The notes: generated from the sequence alone by a model not told the origin. Counted from the first letter of the stretch, positions 10,555 through 22,000 are shown. The stretch is DNA of 64,000 bases from Ricinus communis (GCF_019578655.1 NC_063263.1:27279001-27343000), one strand, 5' to 3'. Program-made: numbers and translations.

Positions 10555-11464
10555 GATATTTGGCTTTGGTTAGGGATACCTGCAAGGAAAGGTTGCGTCG
10601 AAGACGTTCCGGTGGTTTGCGAGTTTCCTGATGTGTTTCCAGAAGAACTACCTGGATTGCCGCCCAATAGAGAGATAGAATTTTGTATCGACGTGATACC
10701 GGGTACAACACCTATTTCTTTGCCGCCCTATCGAATGGCACCGGCCGAGTTAAGAGAGCTAAAGGAGCAGTTGCAAGACCTCCTAGGTAAGGGTTTCATT
10801 AGACCTAGCACGTCTTCTTGGGGTGCTCCTGTTCTGTTCGTAAAGAAGAAGGATGGTACCTTGCGTCTCTGCATCGATTATCTAAGAATCGAATAAGGCG
10901 ACGATTCAGAATCGATCCGCTTCCCTCGCATCGATGACCTATTCGATCGAGCCGTGTATTTCTCCAAGATTGATTTGCGATCGGGGTATCACCGATTGAG
11001 GATCCATGGTGAAGACGTGCCAAAGGCTCGTGACGCGTTATGGGCATTATGAGTTTCTGGTGATGTCGTTTGGACTCACTAATGCCCCTGCGACTTTTAT
11101 GGATTTGATGAATCGAGTGTTCAAGGAGTTTCTGGATCGTTTTATCATCGTATTCATTGATGATATCTTGGTTTATTCCAAAAGCGAAGAGGAGCACGCG
11201 TGGCACTTGAGGATAGTACTTAGGACTTTGAGGGAACATCAATTGTACGCTAAGTTCTCCAAGTGCGAAGTTCTGGTTGGAAAGCGTTGCTTTCCGGGGC
11301 ACATAGTGTCTAAAGAGGGTATTCAGGTGGACCCTAAGAAAGTGGAGGCAGTGACTGATTGGCAGAGGCCAACTTCAGTGACTGAAGTGCGTAGCTTTCT
11401 AGGGTTGGCAGGCTACTACCGTCGATTTGTGCAAGACTTTTCGAGGATAGCAGCCTTTGACTAA
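10555..11464 (+). pseudogene. Chromovirus reverse transcriptase, frameshifted
   Basis: The first piece (10612-10896) has [20 protein letters not shown] and then [30 protein letters not shown], the fingers and first palm motif. It shifts frame and stops at about 10896. The second piece (from 11006) has [20 protein letters not shown] and FIDDILVYS, where the catalytic YIDD appears as FIDD, and ends in [16 protein letters not shown], the thumb/connection. At least two frame breaks separate the parts, so no active RT can be made. Confidence 0.88.
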
Positions 11465-11534
11465 GTTGACTCGGAAGAATGTCAGTTTCGGGACGCGTGT
11501 GAGAGAAGCTTTCAAAAGTTGAAGGACTGTTGAC

Positions 11535-12107
11535 TTGACTCCGGTGTTGACCTTACCTTTTGGGACTGGTGGATTCACGGTGTATTGCGACGCTTCTAGA
11601 GTGGGTTTGGGTTGTGTTCTGATGCAAAATGGAAAGGTAATAGCTTATGCGTCTAGGCAATTGAAGAAGCATGAACAAAATTACCCGACCCACGATTTGG
11701 AGATGGCAGCAGTAATTTTTGCATTAAAGATTTGGAGGCACTATCTCTATGGAGAGACGTGCGAGATTTATACGGATCATAAAAGCTTAAAGTATATTTT
11801 TCAACAGAAGGATTTGAACCTGAGGCAGAGAAGGTGGTTAGAGCTTCTGAAGGACTATGATTGTAATATTCTCTACCACCCGGGTAATGCGAATGTTGTA
11901 GCTGATGCTTTGAGCAGGAAGTCGGTAGGTAGTCTTGCTCATGTCAGTGTAGAGAAGAGACCGCTGGCTGAAGGGTTGCATGAACTGTATGATCAAGGGT
12001 TTCAGGTGGAAATATTAGAATCGGGTGTGTTGTTAGCACATTTCAGGGTTAGGTCTGTGCTTGTCGACAGAATCAGGATGGCTCAGAATCGGGACCCACA
12101 GTTGTAG
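11535..12107 (+). pseudogene. Chromovirus RNase H
   Basis: Ty3-type RNase [18 protein letters not shown] carries the first Asp, [19 protein letters not shown] the Glu, and [12 protein letters not shown] the second Asp; [10 protein letters not shown] ends the domain. The catalytic residues are present in an open frame of 190 codons, but the frame is cut off from RT upstream and closes with a stop before integrase. Confidence 0.88.
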
Positions 12108-13434
12108 AAAATCTTGGAAGATGTGCAGCAGGGTCGAGCTAATAACTTTGTTATAAATGATGATGGCACCCTCAGGAAGGAGATTTTAGAAGAAGCTCAC
12201 TGTATAACTTACAGCGTGCATCCGGGCTCCACAAAGATGTACCATGATTTGAAAGGAAATTATTGGTGGAGCGGGATGAAGAGAGATGTAGCAGAGTTTG
12301 TCTCCAAAATGTGTCCAGTTAAATTAGAGCATCGAAGCCGTCAGTTTCTGCGGTACCGCTTTCTATACCAGAGTGGAAATGGGAAAGGATTACTATGGAT
12401 TTTGTATCAGGTTTACCCAAGACTTCTGCTGGTTATGACTCCATCTGGGTAATTGTGGATCGATTGACTACGTCAGCGCATTTTCTTCCGGTAAAGACTA
12501 CCTACTCTGTAGCTAAGTATGCAAGAGTGTATCTGGAAAGGATTGTCGATCTTCACGTCCGGTTTCCATAGTGTCTGACAGGGGGCCGCAATTTACTTCA
12601 AGGTTTTGGAAAAAGTTACAAGAGGAACTTGGTACCAGGTTGGACTTCAGTACGGCCTTCCATCCTCAGACGGACGGACAATCAGAAAGGACTATTCAGA
12701 CCTTAGAGGATATGCTTCGGATGTGCGTGATAGATTTTGGTGGTCAATGGGATTGGTATCTACCGCTGGTCGAATTCGCGTATAATAACAGCTATCATGC
12801 AAGTATCAAAATGGCACCTTTCGAGGCCTTGTATGGTCGGAAGTGTAGATCCCCCGTATGTTGGGAAGAAGTTGGTGAACGGAAGTTAGCAGGATCGGAA
12901 TTGGTTCAGATCACTTCAGAAAAGATTCCGGTTATTCGCGAGCGACTGAAGACAGCTTTTAGTAGGCAGAAAAGTTATGCGGATCCAAAGCGGAAGCACG
13001 TGGAATTCAGTGTTGGGGAATATGTATTCTTGAAGGTGTCTCCTATGCGTGGTGTGTTGCGGTTCGGCAAGAAGGGCAAATTGGCACCTCGTTATGTGGG
13101 ACCCTTTGAGATTATTGGCAGAATTGGAGATGTGGCATACAAACTAGACTTGCCACCGAACTTCTCGCACGTGCATCCGGTATTCCACATATCGATGTTA
13201 AGAAAGTATATTTCAGACCCTTCGCATGTGTTACAACCACAAAATGTGGAAGTTGGTGAAGATTTAACTTACGAGGAGCATCCAGTCAGGATCGTGGATA
13301 CTCAAGTTCGCCAGCTGCGCTCTAAAATTATTCCGATGGTCAAAGTTTTGTGGCGGAATCATTTGTCTGAAGAGTGTACCTGGGAAACCGAGCAGGAAAT
13401 GAGAAGCCTCTACCCTCATTTATTTCAATCCTAA
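12108..13434 (+). pseudogene. Chromovirus integrase with chromodomain, broken
   Basis: The zinc-binding start is SVHPGSTKMYHDL then YWWSGMKRDV; the two Cys of the HHCC motif are damaged. The first catalytic Asp (IVDRLTTSAHF, about 12450) is in another frame. From 12571 an open frame gives [12 protein letters not shown] (second Asp) and [13 protein letters not shown] (Glu) of the D,D-35-E core, then the GPY/F block. The C terminus has [14 protein letters not shown] and LYPHLFQ, a chromodomain as in Tekay/Del elements, thought to guide insertion into heterochromatin. Confidence 0.88.
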
Positions 13435-13470
13435 GTGGGCCATGGTTTAAAATTCGAGGTCGAATTTTTC

Positions 13471-13487
13471 TTCTAACGGGGGTAGAA
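13471..13487 (+). other. Polypurine tract of chromovirus
   Basis: The AACGGGGGTAGAA word lies directly before the 3' LTR, the place where plus-strand DNA priming starts. Confidence 0.8.
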
Positions 13488-14425
13488 TATAACACCCTTA
13501 GTTGTAATAATAATAATCCTATATATATATATATATATTAAAAAAAAAATCTCTCTTTTTCTCCTCCCTCTCTCTCTTTCCTTCCTCCCTCTTCCTCTCC
13601 CCTTCCCTCCATTTTCTTCTCTTCACTGGCAGCCCACTCTTCCCCCGCCGTCGCCTTCCTCCCTTCCCGTCGCTCTGCGGCTCCCTTCCCTTTCCTCCTT
13701 TCCGTCGTTGTCAAGAAGAGGGCGGCCGCTCGCCTCTTCGGCGTGTTTTCGGTGATCTAACATCGGAAACGAGTTCCTCACCCCCAAAAACCCCGGAAGC
13801 AACCCTCCTCCGTCGGAAAATCCTTGCCGGCAGCCTTGGAAAGTGTCGCGTGAGCAGCGACTTTCCGGCCCCGATCCGCCGCCTTCCCGGCCACTTTCTA
13901 CCAAAACTCTTGTACTTCCCGGACTCCCCGCAACTTGAGCTTCACGTAGGGCGCCCGGATTTGAATTCCGACACTATTGGCAGGACCGGCTTCCGGACCC
14001 CACTGTTTTCTGGACGCACGGAATATTTTAATTTTTAACTCGATAATTCAGCCTTCCCGCCAGCTCCACCCGAGGCATAGGAGCGGACTGCGGAACGCGT
14101 TAGATCAGTGATAGTTAAAGACCTTCGCCATCGCACATTTGACAGTCCGACTTCTTCTTCTTCGGACTTTTGTAATTATCTTGTACTTATATACTTGTCA
14201 TTTTACTCTAGAGTATCCGCAGTAGGAAATTTTAAAATTTATATAACTATTCTGACTCTTGTTGGTAGTATGATGATGTATTATGCAAGACAATTATGAC
14301 TACTTTATATTTGGTTAATTGTATATATGGATTTGCGGGTTGGTAAGGCTTACTACGGGTTTCGGTGGCCTTAAGCCTACCCATTCCCTAGTGCCGGTCA
14401 CGGGCCCCCAAAGTGGGTCGTGACA
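13488..14425 (+). repeat. 3' LTR of chromovirus
   Basis: Matches the 5' LTR along its length with small indels and a much shorter TA tract. Its first two bases are TA instead of TG, while the 5' copy keeps TG. It ends GTGACA before the duplication GTTAT. Confidence 0.92.
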
Positions 14426-14430
14426 GTTAT

Positions 14431-14765
14431 TGACTCTCCATAAGTGGTAGGAGTAGGATTTAAGAGCAAGCATATAGTTAGTAAGGCAGTAGTTGATGCA
14501 TTGAGCGATTAAACACTACCATTTAAACACTTTGAGTGATTTAGAGTGAATTTGGTGAGGAGTTGGTTCTGAATAATTTTGTTGAGATAGTATTTTGCAA
14601 ATTATTGGCATCTTGGTTGTGATACTTGAATTGATTGCTTCGTTTCTCTTTGTTTGACTTACGCTTGTTAAGAATATGTGTAGGAGCTCTCTAGCTTGTC
14701 TGTCAGTTTAAGTGTTGTTCCTTAGTGGTTTATTTTCCTTATTTTAATCAATTAGTTTTCCCTTT
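14431..14765 (+). other. 3' remnant of Athila-like copy A
   Basis: Sequence picks up after the chromovirus with CACTTTGAGTGATTTAGAG and a later GTTATTGACTC-like context; copy B has CACTTTGAGTGACTTGAG at about 44850. No polypurine tract or 3' LTR follows, so this end is truncated against Tat copy 1. Confidence 0.5.
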
Positions 14766-15225
14766 TTTATCTGCATGATGGATTTTTGGGTATATTGGGG
14801 TTCAAATTTTATTGAAGACCTTAAAATTGTCAAAATTCAATCAATTTTTCACCTAAGGAGCCACAAAGCCAATCATCTCAACTTACATATAATCAGTTGT
14901 GTGCAAAAAGATCAACTCTGCCCTACAGTGGATCAGTTTTTCATTCCTCAATCCATCCATTATCATCGTATTCGCCAGGTTTTGCCAGATTTCACCCGTT
15001 TTAGTTGATTTTTATTTATTTTAAGTCAAGTAGTTATAGGAGGAATGTAATTTTATTATTTTCTCAACTTTTAGTTGCTTTCATATTTGTACTCTTGTAA
15101 TTTGTATAATAGTCAACAAGTATATGACTAATAGGTGATAGCTAACTAAAAACGAATTCACATAGACATATGATTAAAATTGGACCTTTATGTGTAATCA
15201 ATAGTCCATTAGGCTAAATAGATGA

Positions 15226-15992
15226 TGTTAAGAACCTCCAAGGATTAGAACCACGAACCCTAATGATTATGAACCCGTGAATTACTATCTTAGAAACCCA
15301 AGAACAAATTGAGTTTCAAAACCCAAGAACCGCTTAAATCAGATTGCAAGGTATGGTTGATCAAGATCAGAACCTAAAGAAAACTAAGTTCTTTAAACCC
15401 TAACCCTTAACACGCCACAAGGATAGATCAATTCCTTGATAAGTGGTTTATGCATTCAACAAGAATTCAAGAATTCAAGCAAATATGCAAAGGAAACAAC
15501 TACTATAATTTTATCAAAATTCGAAATCTTTAAAACACAACTTAAGGGGCGTTTTTATAGCCACCTAACATAATAAACCCTAGTAAAACTATTAACCCTA
15601 GGACGCCACATAAGAAAAATAGGCAATAACATTGTTCTGAACTTAAAGAAGAGATTTCAGCCCAAATATTAGCCCACATTAGTCTTCATGTATTTGGACT
15701 TGCAAAACATTAAATAAAGCCCATTCAGATGTGTCTTTACTTTGGCCTATCCTAGCATGACCAATTGGGCTTCCTTGACTAGCCCGATCTTGCATATAGC
15801 CAATTAAGGCTTCTTGTAGCTTCTTGGACCTTGACCTTGTAATTGGGCCTTGTAGCATGCTCAATGGATCCTTAGCTTTATCTTATTGTAATTGGGCCTT
15901 GTAGCATGCTCAAAGGATCCTTAGCTTTATCGTTGGTTTTCTTGTTGTCCTCTCCATCAAGTCCATCTTTAAGCTTGGCCATGTCCATATCA
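15226..15992 (-). repeat. 3' LTR of the young element
   Basis: On the minus strand TGATATGGACATGG...GGTTCTTAACA. It has a TATA-like word GCTATAAAAACG (about 15552-15562) and a 48-bp tandem duplication (15839-15934; unit begins TGTAATTGGGCCTTG in plus orientation). Confidence 0.93.
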
Positions 15993-16111
15993 TTCCCTCC
16001 TTCTTTAGGATGATTCGTCCTCGAATCAAGTTGATCACCTTGCACTCTCTCATTTTCATGCATACCTCCACTAGAACCACTTGACATGCTGCAATAAAAG
16101 TTAGTATGCAA
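15878..16111 (-). pseudogene. Relic of a gypsy polyprotein C terminus crossing into the LTR
   Basis: The frame reads GDQLDSRTNHPKEGGNDMD, where KEGGND is coded by the polypurine tract, and continues into the LTR to LSMLQGPIT; after the 48-bp duplication the original continues as GPITRSRSKKLQEA. Several plant Ty3/gypsy elements end their polyprotein this way (D-S-R-T-N-x-x-x-E-G-G, then G-P-[IM]-T-R-[AS]-R). It shows that the element descends from a coding gypsy ancestor. No ATG or domain of its own. Confidence 0.6.
15993..16006 (-). other. Polypurine tract of the young element
   Basis: On the minus strand AAAGAAGGAGGGAA lies directly before the 3' LTR start TGATATGG. Confidence 0.88.
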
Positions 16112-17195
16112 TAATAATAAAAAAATAAATCGAAGGAAATTAAGGACCTCACCAACACTCCCTCACGTGTTTACTCTCAATTAATGGGGATGGTCACTCG
16201 TGTTTCGCACAATTAAGAATGATCACACAAGGCTGAAAACTCACACCACTCAGCTTGTTTTCAAGGATTCTTATGTGAATCAATAACCACACATCAAGTT
16301 ATTTCACTATGCTTGCAATGCACCAAGAATTATGATCTAAAAAGCTTAGTTGAGGCAAAACGCAAAGTCAAGAAAAAAAAAAAGAAGGAACAGTATAAGA
16401 ACAAGTGTTTAATGAATCAAGAACAATGAAGAACTCAAAAGAATTAATGGGCATGTAAAAGGAACGAAAATAAGGTGAAAGAAACAAGAAATTAAGTTCA
16501 AGAACCAAGCAATCAAGTTTCAACCCGAATGGAAATCTCTAACCAAACAAAGCATTGGAAACAAGCTCAAGAACGAATTAAAACTTCAATTTGATGTATA
16601 AGACATGTAAGGAACAGATTTAGGAAGTAAAAATCACAAAGAAGGTTGATCAAGAAAGAAGTTTACCTCTTTATGCTTTAAATGTGTCAAATCTGCCCAA
16701 ACTCAAAAGACACACAAAGAGGAGAATAAATGAAGGACAAAAACGAATTTAGAGCTGAATTAATTTAAATAAGATGGTATGTATAGGGCTCAGGTCATTG
16801 GAATTTAATGTCCCTTTGAATCTTCCCAAACAGCCACCAAATCCTTATTTATGTAGGATTGTGAAAATCTCCCTAAACCTTTTAACAACCCTAATATCTA
16901 TGTAATCACCCCAAGAACAATGATTTCAACACCAAATACATTTTTTCCACTAACAAAGACAATCAAACCAATCAGACCTATTCCTTTTTTTTTTTTTGCT
17001 AATTCGGATCTGATATTTTTCTTTTCTTGTTTCATTTTTTTTTTTTTGAATCAGAATCAAAAACTATAAGAATCAAGAACTAAACAATGTAGATCTCAAG
17101 AATACCAAGAATACTTCAAGAACAATATCAAGAACTCAAGGAAAACAAACAATAACTTAAAGAAAAGGGATAAATAACCTGATTTAAGAGCCAAA
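16112..17195 (-). other. Non-coding interior of the young element
   Basis: No frame of note on either strand. It is A-rich on the plus strand, with an A-run at 16374-16385 and T-runs at 16986-16999 and 17035-17047. Confidence 0.7.
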
Positions 17196-17207
17196 GCTCT
17201 GATACCA
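17196..17207 (-). other. Primer-binding site of the young element
   Basis: TGGTATCAGAGC on the minus strand, two bases after the 5' LTR end; it matches plant initiator tRNA-Met. Confidence 0.92.
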
Positions 17208-17209
17208 AA

Positions 17210-17975
17210 TGTTAAGAACCTCCAAGGATTAGAACCACGAACCCTAATGATTATGAACCCGTGAATTACTATCTTAGAAACCCAAGAACAAATTGAGTTT
17301 CAAAACCCAAGAACCGCTTAAATCAGATTGCAAGGTATGGTTGATTAAGATCAGAACCTAAAGAAAACTAAGTTCTTTAAACCCTAACCCTTAACACGCC
17401 ACAAGGATAGATCAATTCCTTGATAAGTGGTTTATGCATTCAACAAGAATTCAAGAATTCAAGCAAATATGCAAAGGAAACAACTACTATAATTTTATCA
17501 AAATTCGAAATCTTTAAAACACAACTTAAGGGGCGTTTTTATAGCCACCTAACATAATAAACCCTAGTAAAACTATTAACCCTAGCTGCCACATAAGAAA
17601 AATAGGCAATAACATTGTTCTGAACTTAAAGAAGAGATTTCAGCCCAAATATTAGCCCACATTAGTCTTCATGTATTTGGACTTGCAAAACATTAAATAA
17701 AGCCCATTCAGATGTGTCTTTACTTTGGCCTATCCTAGCATGACCAATTGGGCTTCCTTGACTAGCCCGATCTTGCATATAGCCAATTAAGGCTTCTTGT
17801 AGCTTCTTGGACCTTGACCTTGTAATTGGGCCTTGTAGCATGCTCAATGGATCCTTAGCTTTATCTTATTGTAATTGGGCCTTGTAGCATGCTCAAAGGA
17901 TCCTTAGCTTTATCGTTGGTTTTCTTGTTGTCCTCTCCATCAAGTCCATCTTTAAGCTTGGCCATGTCCATATCA
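17210..17975 (-). repeat. 5' LTR of the young element
   Basis: Almost identical to 15226-15992, including the 48-bp duplication (from 17821). TG...CA ends and duplication GATGA on its outer side. Confidence 0.93.
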
Positions 17976-18573
17976 GATGATAACTTGGGCCTAATCTATA
18001 AAAACTAAATTAGACTTAGATAGGCTTTGCCATGTTTAATTAATAACTTGATTAGACTTAGGTAATTAAAAGAGGCTTTTAGCATGCAAAAAGTAGCCAA
18101 ATTAGGTTAAGGTTTGGTAAGATTTGATTTAACTAATAAAATTGGGCTAGATTAAGTAGGCTTTGCATGAAATATAAATAGTCAATTAGAGTAAAAACAT
18201 GTAAGGTTGGGCCAGGCTTAATAAAACTAGGCTAGAACTAAGTAGTCCCATGCCATGAGGTCTAGCTTATGTGTAGAAAATATTTGCTGCACTTATAGGG
18301 AGTAGGCTATTAACTAATAAAATTTAAGGTAGAAATACACAATTAAGAAAGTTGGTTTCTGAATCCATCTCCGGATGTGGCGATACTCCCTTAAGGAATC
18401 CAGTTATACCACAAGTTTATAAAAAAGTGTCCTAATGATTATCCAAGTCGTGGCTCCCTTATCCGCACTAGTCTCTATGACTAGTTAGTGTGTTTCCAAT
18501 TAAAGTTGAAAAGCTTTGGAGTGTTGTGGTTGCCAAAGACACTTGGGTGTACGTCTGAAACTGTCATCCACAG

Positions 18574-18591
18574 TAGCAACTCCATTTGGGA
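18574..18591 (+). other. Primer-binding-site-like motif of Tat copy 1
   Basis: TAGCAACTCCATTTGGGA corresponds to TGGCAACTCCACTAGGG in copy 2 and to the TGGCGACTCC-type word that follows LTRs of plant Tat/Ogre elements. Two mismatches from the copy 2 form. Confidence 0.5.
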
Positions 18592-19381
18592 TAATAGAAA
18601 CTAGTTCCAATATATTTTTACCTTTAATTTTATCATTTAATGGTCAATTCTTGCATCACTGCACCATTATCACAAATTGTGCACCCTGGTCCCTATAGGC
18701 CAGATGACATCGATTAGTAGTTCTTTAGTTCCATTCGAACCTTGGCATTATGATACTAGCGAAACCATAACTTACGAGCAAGTAACTTTCCTTTATCGCA
18801 TGGACCTTGAGTAGGGAGACAAGCAAAGAAAGGGTATTTATTAAGACTTATCCCACGGTCATAATAGTAGTAATCTCTACTAGGTACCCAATTGCTTGCT
18901 ACTTGAGGTATTTTCTCTAATTAAAGTTTGAAGCCAATATCTTAGACGGCCTTGACCTATAAAATGTAGGCTATGTTATACTTGAAAATATCAACTTGTT
19001 TATTTACCGCTTTGAGAGCTTTAACATGCGTGTTGGTTTTTAATATCCCCTATTGATAGTAAGCCCAAACTAAAAATCCTAGGAAAGTGACTCACTCAAA
19101 CTCTGTATGGCAGAAATAAGATTGGAAGGAATGATTGTATATTCTTTAGCTTTGATTGATTGCTAACTTTTCTATTGTGCATTTCACATGCATCATGCAT
19201 ACCATGTATATCATGCATCACACTAACTCTCTATTTTGAAGCCATAGATTCTTTATTGGGTTGGAAGAGACAAGAGAATGGTAGGCTGAAAAGAATTCCT
19301 CTTACACCGAAGATCATATTAGTGTTGTAATACTTAGAAAGACCAAGAAGTTAGATATTTGCAACTGAGATCGAAACTGAA
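18592..19381 (+). other. Leader of Tat copy 1
   Basis: Non-coding region that parallels 56373-57237 of copy 2 (for example CACTACACCATTAT, the ATCGCATGGA word, and a shared GGTTGGAAGAGA before gag). Confidence 0.6.
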
Positions 19382-20308
19382 ATGTCTAACAAAAGGGCTA
19401 ATGAATAAGATGTTAAGATCCTTGAGAATGTTTTCATTGATGACCTGAGAGGTGTGGTTCAAGAAGTGCTCTCATAACTCTTGGTTGGGATGGCTGTAAA
19501 CCAAGTTCCTCCAGCTATATCGATTGCCTCCATAGTACCTAACCCCTCTATTATTATGGATCCCATTATTGATGTTATTGTTGAAACTGCTGCTACTACC
19601 ACTGCTATTGATGATTCTACTAAAAGAAGGGTGCCTAGAGATTTCTGGGACTATGATGAATTACTTAAGGAAACTGCTCTTACTACTAAGAGAATAATAA
19701 GTGGCCTAAGTGCAAGATTGGACAAGATGTAAGAGATATTGAAAATTAAGAGGTTGGACCTAACCTATGATTTTGATGAACTACTCCTGACTGGAGAAGA
19801 CAAACTGCTCTCAAAGTTTAGAATGCCTGAGATGAACAAGTTCAATGAGACTGGAGATTCGAATGTTCACTTGAAGCAATATGCTACCATTATAGAAGCT
19901 ACTCAACTGAGTAAATCTCAAATTGTGAAACTGTCTGTACTGTCCTCGGAAGGACCTACTGTCAATTGGTACCATATGTTAGAAAGGCTGCTGAGGCTAA
20001 GTTAAGAGATTTGTGTAACTCCTTCATAAAGTAATATGACTATAATACACATCTCGAAGTATCCATTTGAGATCTAGAATCCATAAGCAGAAACCTAATG
20101 AATCATTCTCTGAATTTCTGATTAGATGGAGAATAAGGCAGGACTGGTGAAAAAACAAGCCTTCTCAAAAGGACCAAGTTCATATGGTGGTCTGAAATGG
20201 CTTCCACCATGGGTTGAGAGGTTTCAGATGATGAACCCTAAGACTTTTATAGACCTATACAACGATGGACTGCAAGTTGAGGAAATAGAGATTGTGTTAT
20301 TACTTTAA
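19382..20308 (+). pseudogene. Tat gag fragment, broken
   Basis: Starts ATGTCTAACAAAAGG, parallel to the copy 2 gag start, with an early in-frame stop. Later frames give RVPRDFWDYDELLK, GEDKLLSKFRMPEMNKF and SNVHLKQYATII, then WVERFQMMNPKTFIDLYNDGL, all blocks of Tat-lineage Gag. Several stops and frameshifts; homology ends after the VEEIE word. Confidence 0.72.
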
Positions 20309-20310
20309 TT

Positions 20311-20819
20311 TTATCCTTTTGTTATGTAAGCCCAATGATGAGACTAGAATAAGTTTAGTAGAGTGAACTTTGAGTAGCGAAGGGAAGAAAACTTTGAAAG
20401 GCACTAAAGGACACTGAGAACCTTTGGAATAGACTAACGAGACAGAAAATTTAGCATTAAGAAACCCTAAAAATCTAAAATCGAAGCCCAAAGAACTCAT
20501 ATGTGGCTCAAAACCATAATGGCATGCCTCTAATCCACGTGAGCTAAGTCCGAGAGCATATGGGCTTAGCCAAGTCCATGTGGACTTAGCTAAGTTCATA
20601 TGGACTAAGCCCTCAGCTAAGCCCATGTGGGCTAGATAATCACCCAACATTGCTTTAACCTCCAAAGAGTCATCAACTTGAAAATTTATGCCGTTGGTGG
20701 CTGAAATTACCCTAGGGACATGTGCCATCATCTAAAAAAATTCCCTAACCATTAAAATCCATCCTTGACCATCCATTTGAGGGACCAATGAAAAACTTCC
20801 CCTCTAAACCTGATAAGAG
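20311..20819. other. Unassigned, with a short tandem repeat
   Basis: No gene. At about 20545-20636 an imperfect repeat of roughly 20-25 bases alternates GGCTTAGC, AAGTCCATGTGGA and AAGTTCATATGGA. The long minus-strand frame across it is a by-product of the repeat. Confidence 0.5.
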
Positions 20820-22000
20820 CATAACTGATATATTTATTATCTTTATATTACCTTTAATGTTGATTTCAAGTTGAAGAGAGCTGGTTAGATTGTATTATGT
20901 ATGTAGAAATAATTTAAAAGAGTTTGTGCTTAATTTGAAGAAAATGGCGAATTTCAGTATTATGTATGTTTGATCGCATTAGCTTTAGTGAGATTTTTAA
21001 TGATTTTAAAGGTCTAGAATTGAAAAGTGGTCGTCATCAACTTTCTAGATGACTTTTTGAGCTACAATTTGTATGAATAACTCAACTCCATATTATGTTA
21101 CTAAGGAAGAGAAAACTTGGATTGAAGTCAAATGTTGTGCAACCCATTTCTATTTGAGTTAGTCTCAATGTTTGGGCCTTATCTAGATCTACAGAGGTTT
21201 GATTGACGTGATTCAAAGCCTAAAATGAATAGCTCTTCAGGAACTACAACTTTTATGAAAACCCAAGTCAAAATTAGATTTTTATGAGGTCTTAGCCTGC
21301 AAAGTAGTAAATGAAAAGAGACACATTTGGAAGCAGCTTTGAGGTTTTTCTTATATTGCCCTATAAATACATAATTATAACATAGGATTTAGTATCTTGG
21401 AAGCAGCTTTTACATTTAGAACAGTAGTTAAACTTTTCTTTTTAGTTATTTTATAGTCACTATGTATGGTTAATTTTTTTATTTCAGTTCAAGGGAAAAT
21501 CTTTGTATTAATTTGATCATTGTTAGATACGATTCTTCATCTAAACTCTATTCTTATGTTAATTAGCTTTTATTTTTTTGCTATAATTGTTTATGATTTC
21601 TTAGATGCATAACTAAGTAGCCAGTTAGTTAAAGATCTGTAGTGATTGAATGCTTTATTGAACTTAGAATCTGTAATTGTTGTGAACTTTAACTTGGAAG
21701 CGATTAGATTATGTGCAAATCTAAAAGAAACTAGAAACGATTCAATTAATCATCGCCTGATAATTTATTAATTGGCTTAGTCATCTCCTAGAATCTAATG
21801 TTATTCCTAAATATATGAGGATTGCTTAATACCAAGTAAATTAGGAATAAGAGTTAATTTGCATTTTTAGTATAAATTAACTTGTATAAGACTATGATTT
21901 ATTCTCATTTGAGATAAATGTTTGGCTAAGTAGTTAATAATGGATTAGAAGTTCTAGGTGTCAATGATCATTGTGAAAAATCAATCGAGTCAATTTTTCT
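20820..22000 (+). repeat. Probable LTR remnant
   Basis: It has the look of a gypsy LTR: the U3-like phrase GAACTACAACTTTTATGAA (about 21240), a TATA-like CCCTATAAATACA (21360), and a U5-like block with ATTAATTGG and TTGGCTAAGTAGTTAATAA. No ends, duplication or primer site could be fixed, so the family is unknown. Confidence 0.3.

Larger units (their letters stand above)
7602..14425 (+). mobile_element. Complete Ty3/gypsy chromovirus, Tekay/Del-like
   Basis: 6.8 kb element with two LTRs, initiator-Met primer site, gag, protease, RT, RNase H, integrase, a C-terminal chromodomain and a polypurine tract. It is flanked by the 5-bp duplication GTTAT (7597-7601 and 14426-14430) and sits inside Athila-like copy A. 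Gag-pol is broken by several frameshifts and stops, so it is not autonomous now. The LTRs differ by many small indels, so the insertion is not recent. Confidence 0.93.
4211..14765 (+). mobile_element. Athila-like gag-only element, copy A (interrupted)
   Basis: It consists of a 5'-truncated LTR, a tRNA-Asp-type primer site, a gag-like ORF and a long non-coding 3' region. Copy B (40358-46537) has the same order and closely similar sequence. A complete chromovirus (7602-14425) interrupts the 3' region; host sequence resumes at 14431 with TGACTCTCC and has the same flavour as the end of copy B, but it fades before a polypurine tract or 3' LTR appears. The right end is approximate. There is no protease, RT, RNase H or integrase belonging to this element, so it is non-autonomous. 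Confidence 0.75.
15226..17975 (-). mobile_element. Young non-autonomous LTR element (LARD/TRIM-like)
   Basis: Two LTRs of 766-767 bp around a 1.2 kb interior, with initiator-Met primer site and polypurine tract in correct order on the minus strand, and 5-bp duplication GATGA (15221-15225 and 17976-17980). The LTRs differ by eye only at one substitution and one small indel/substitution cluster, so insertion is recent. The interior has no gag, protease, RT or integrase; the only coding relic is the tail of a gypsy polyprotein. Movement would need proteins from an autonomous relative. Confidence 0.93.
14766..20310 (+). mobile_element. Tat-type Ty3/gypsy element, copy 1, truncated and interrupted
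   Basis: Part of an LTR (14766-15225 and 17981-18572), primer site, leader and a broken gag, all with a parallel in Tat copy 2 (51657-64000). It lacks the LTR start, protease, RT, RNase H, integrase and 3' LTR. Homology stops near 20310. A minus-strand non-autonomous element is inserted in its LTR. The left limit is approximate. Confidence 0.7.

Noticed and set aside
15679..17847. Two identical 61-codon minus-strand proteins
   Set aside because: They are the same stretch of the two LTRs of one element, not separate genes; kept only as a fossil of a polyprotein tail.
20300..20731. 143-codon minus-strand frame
   Set aside because: Driven by a short tandem repeat, no motif, and no supporting context.
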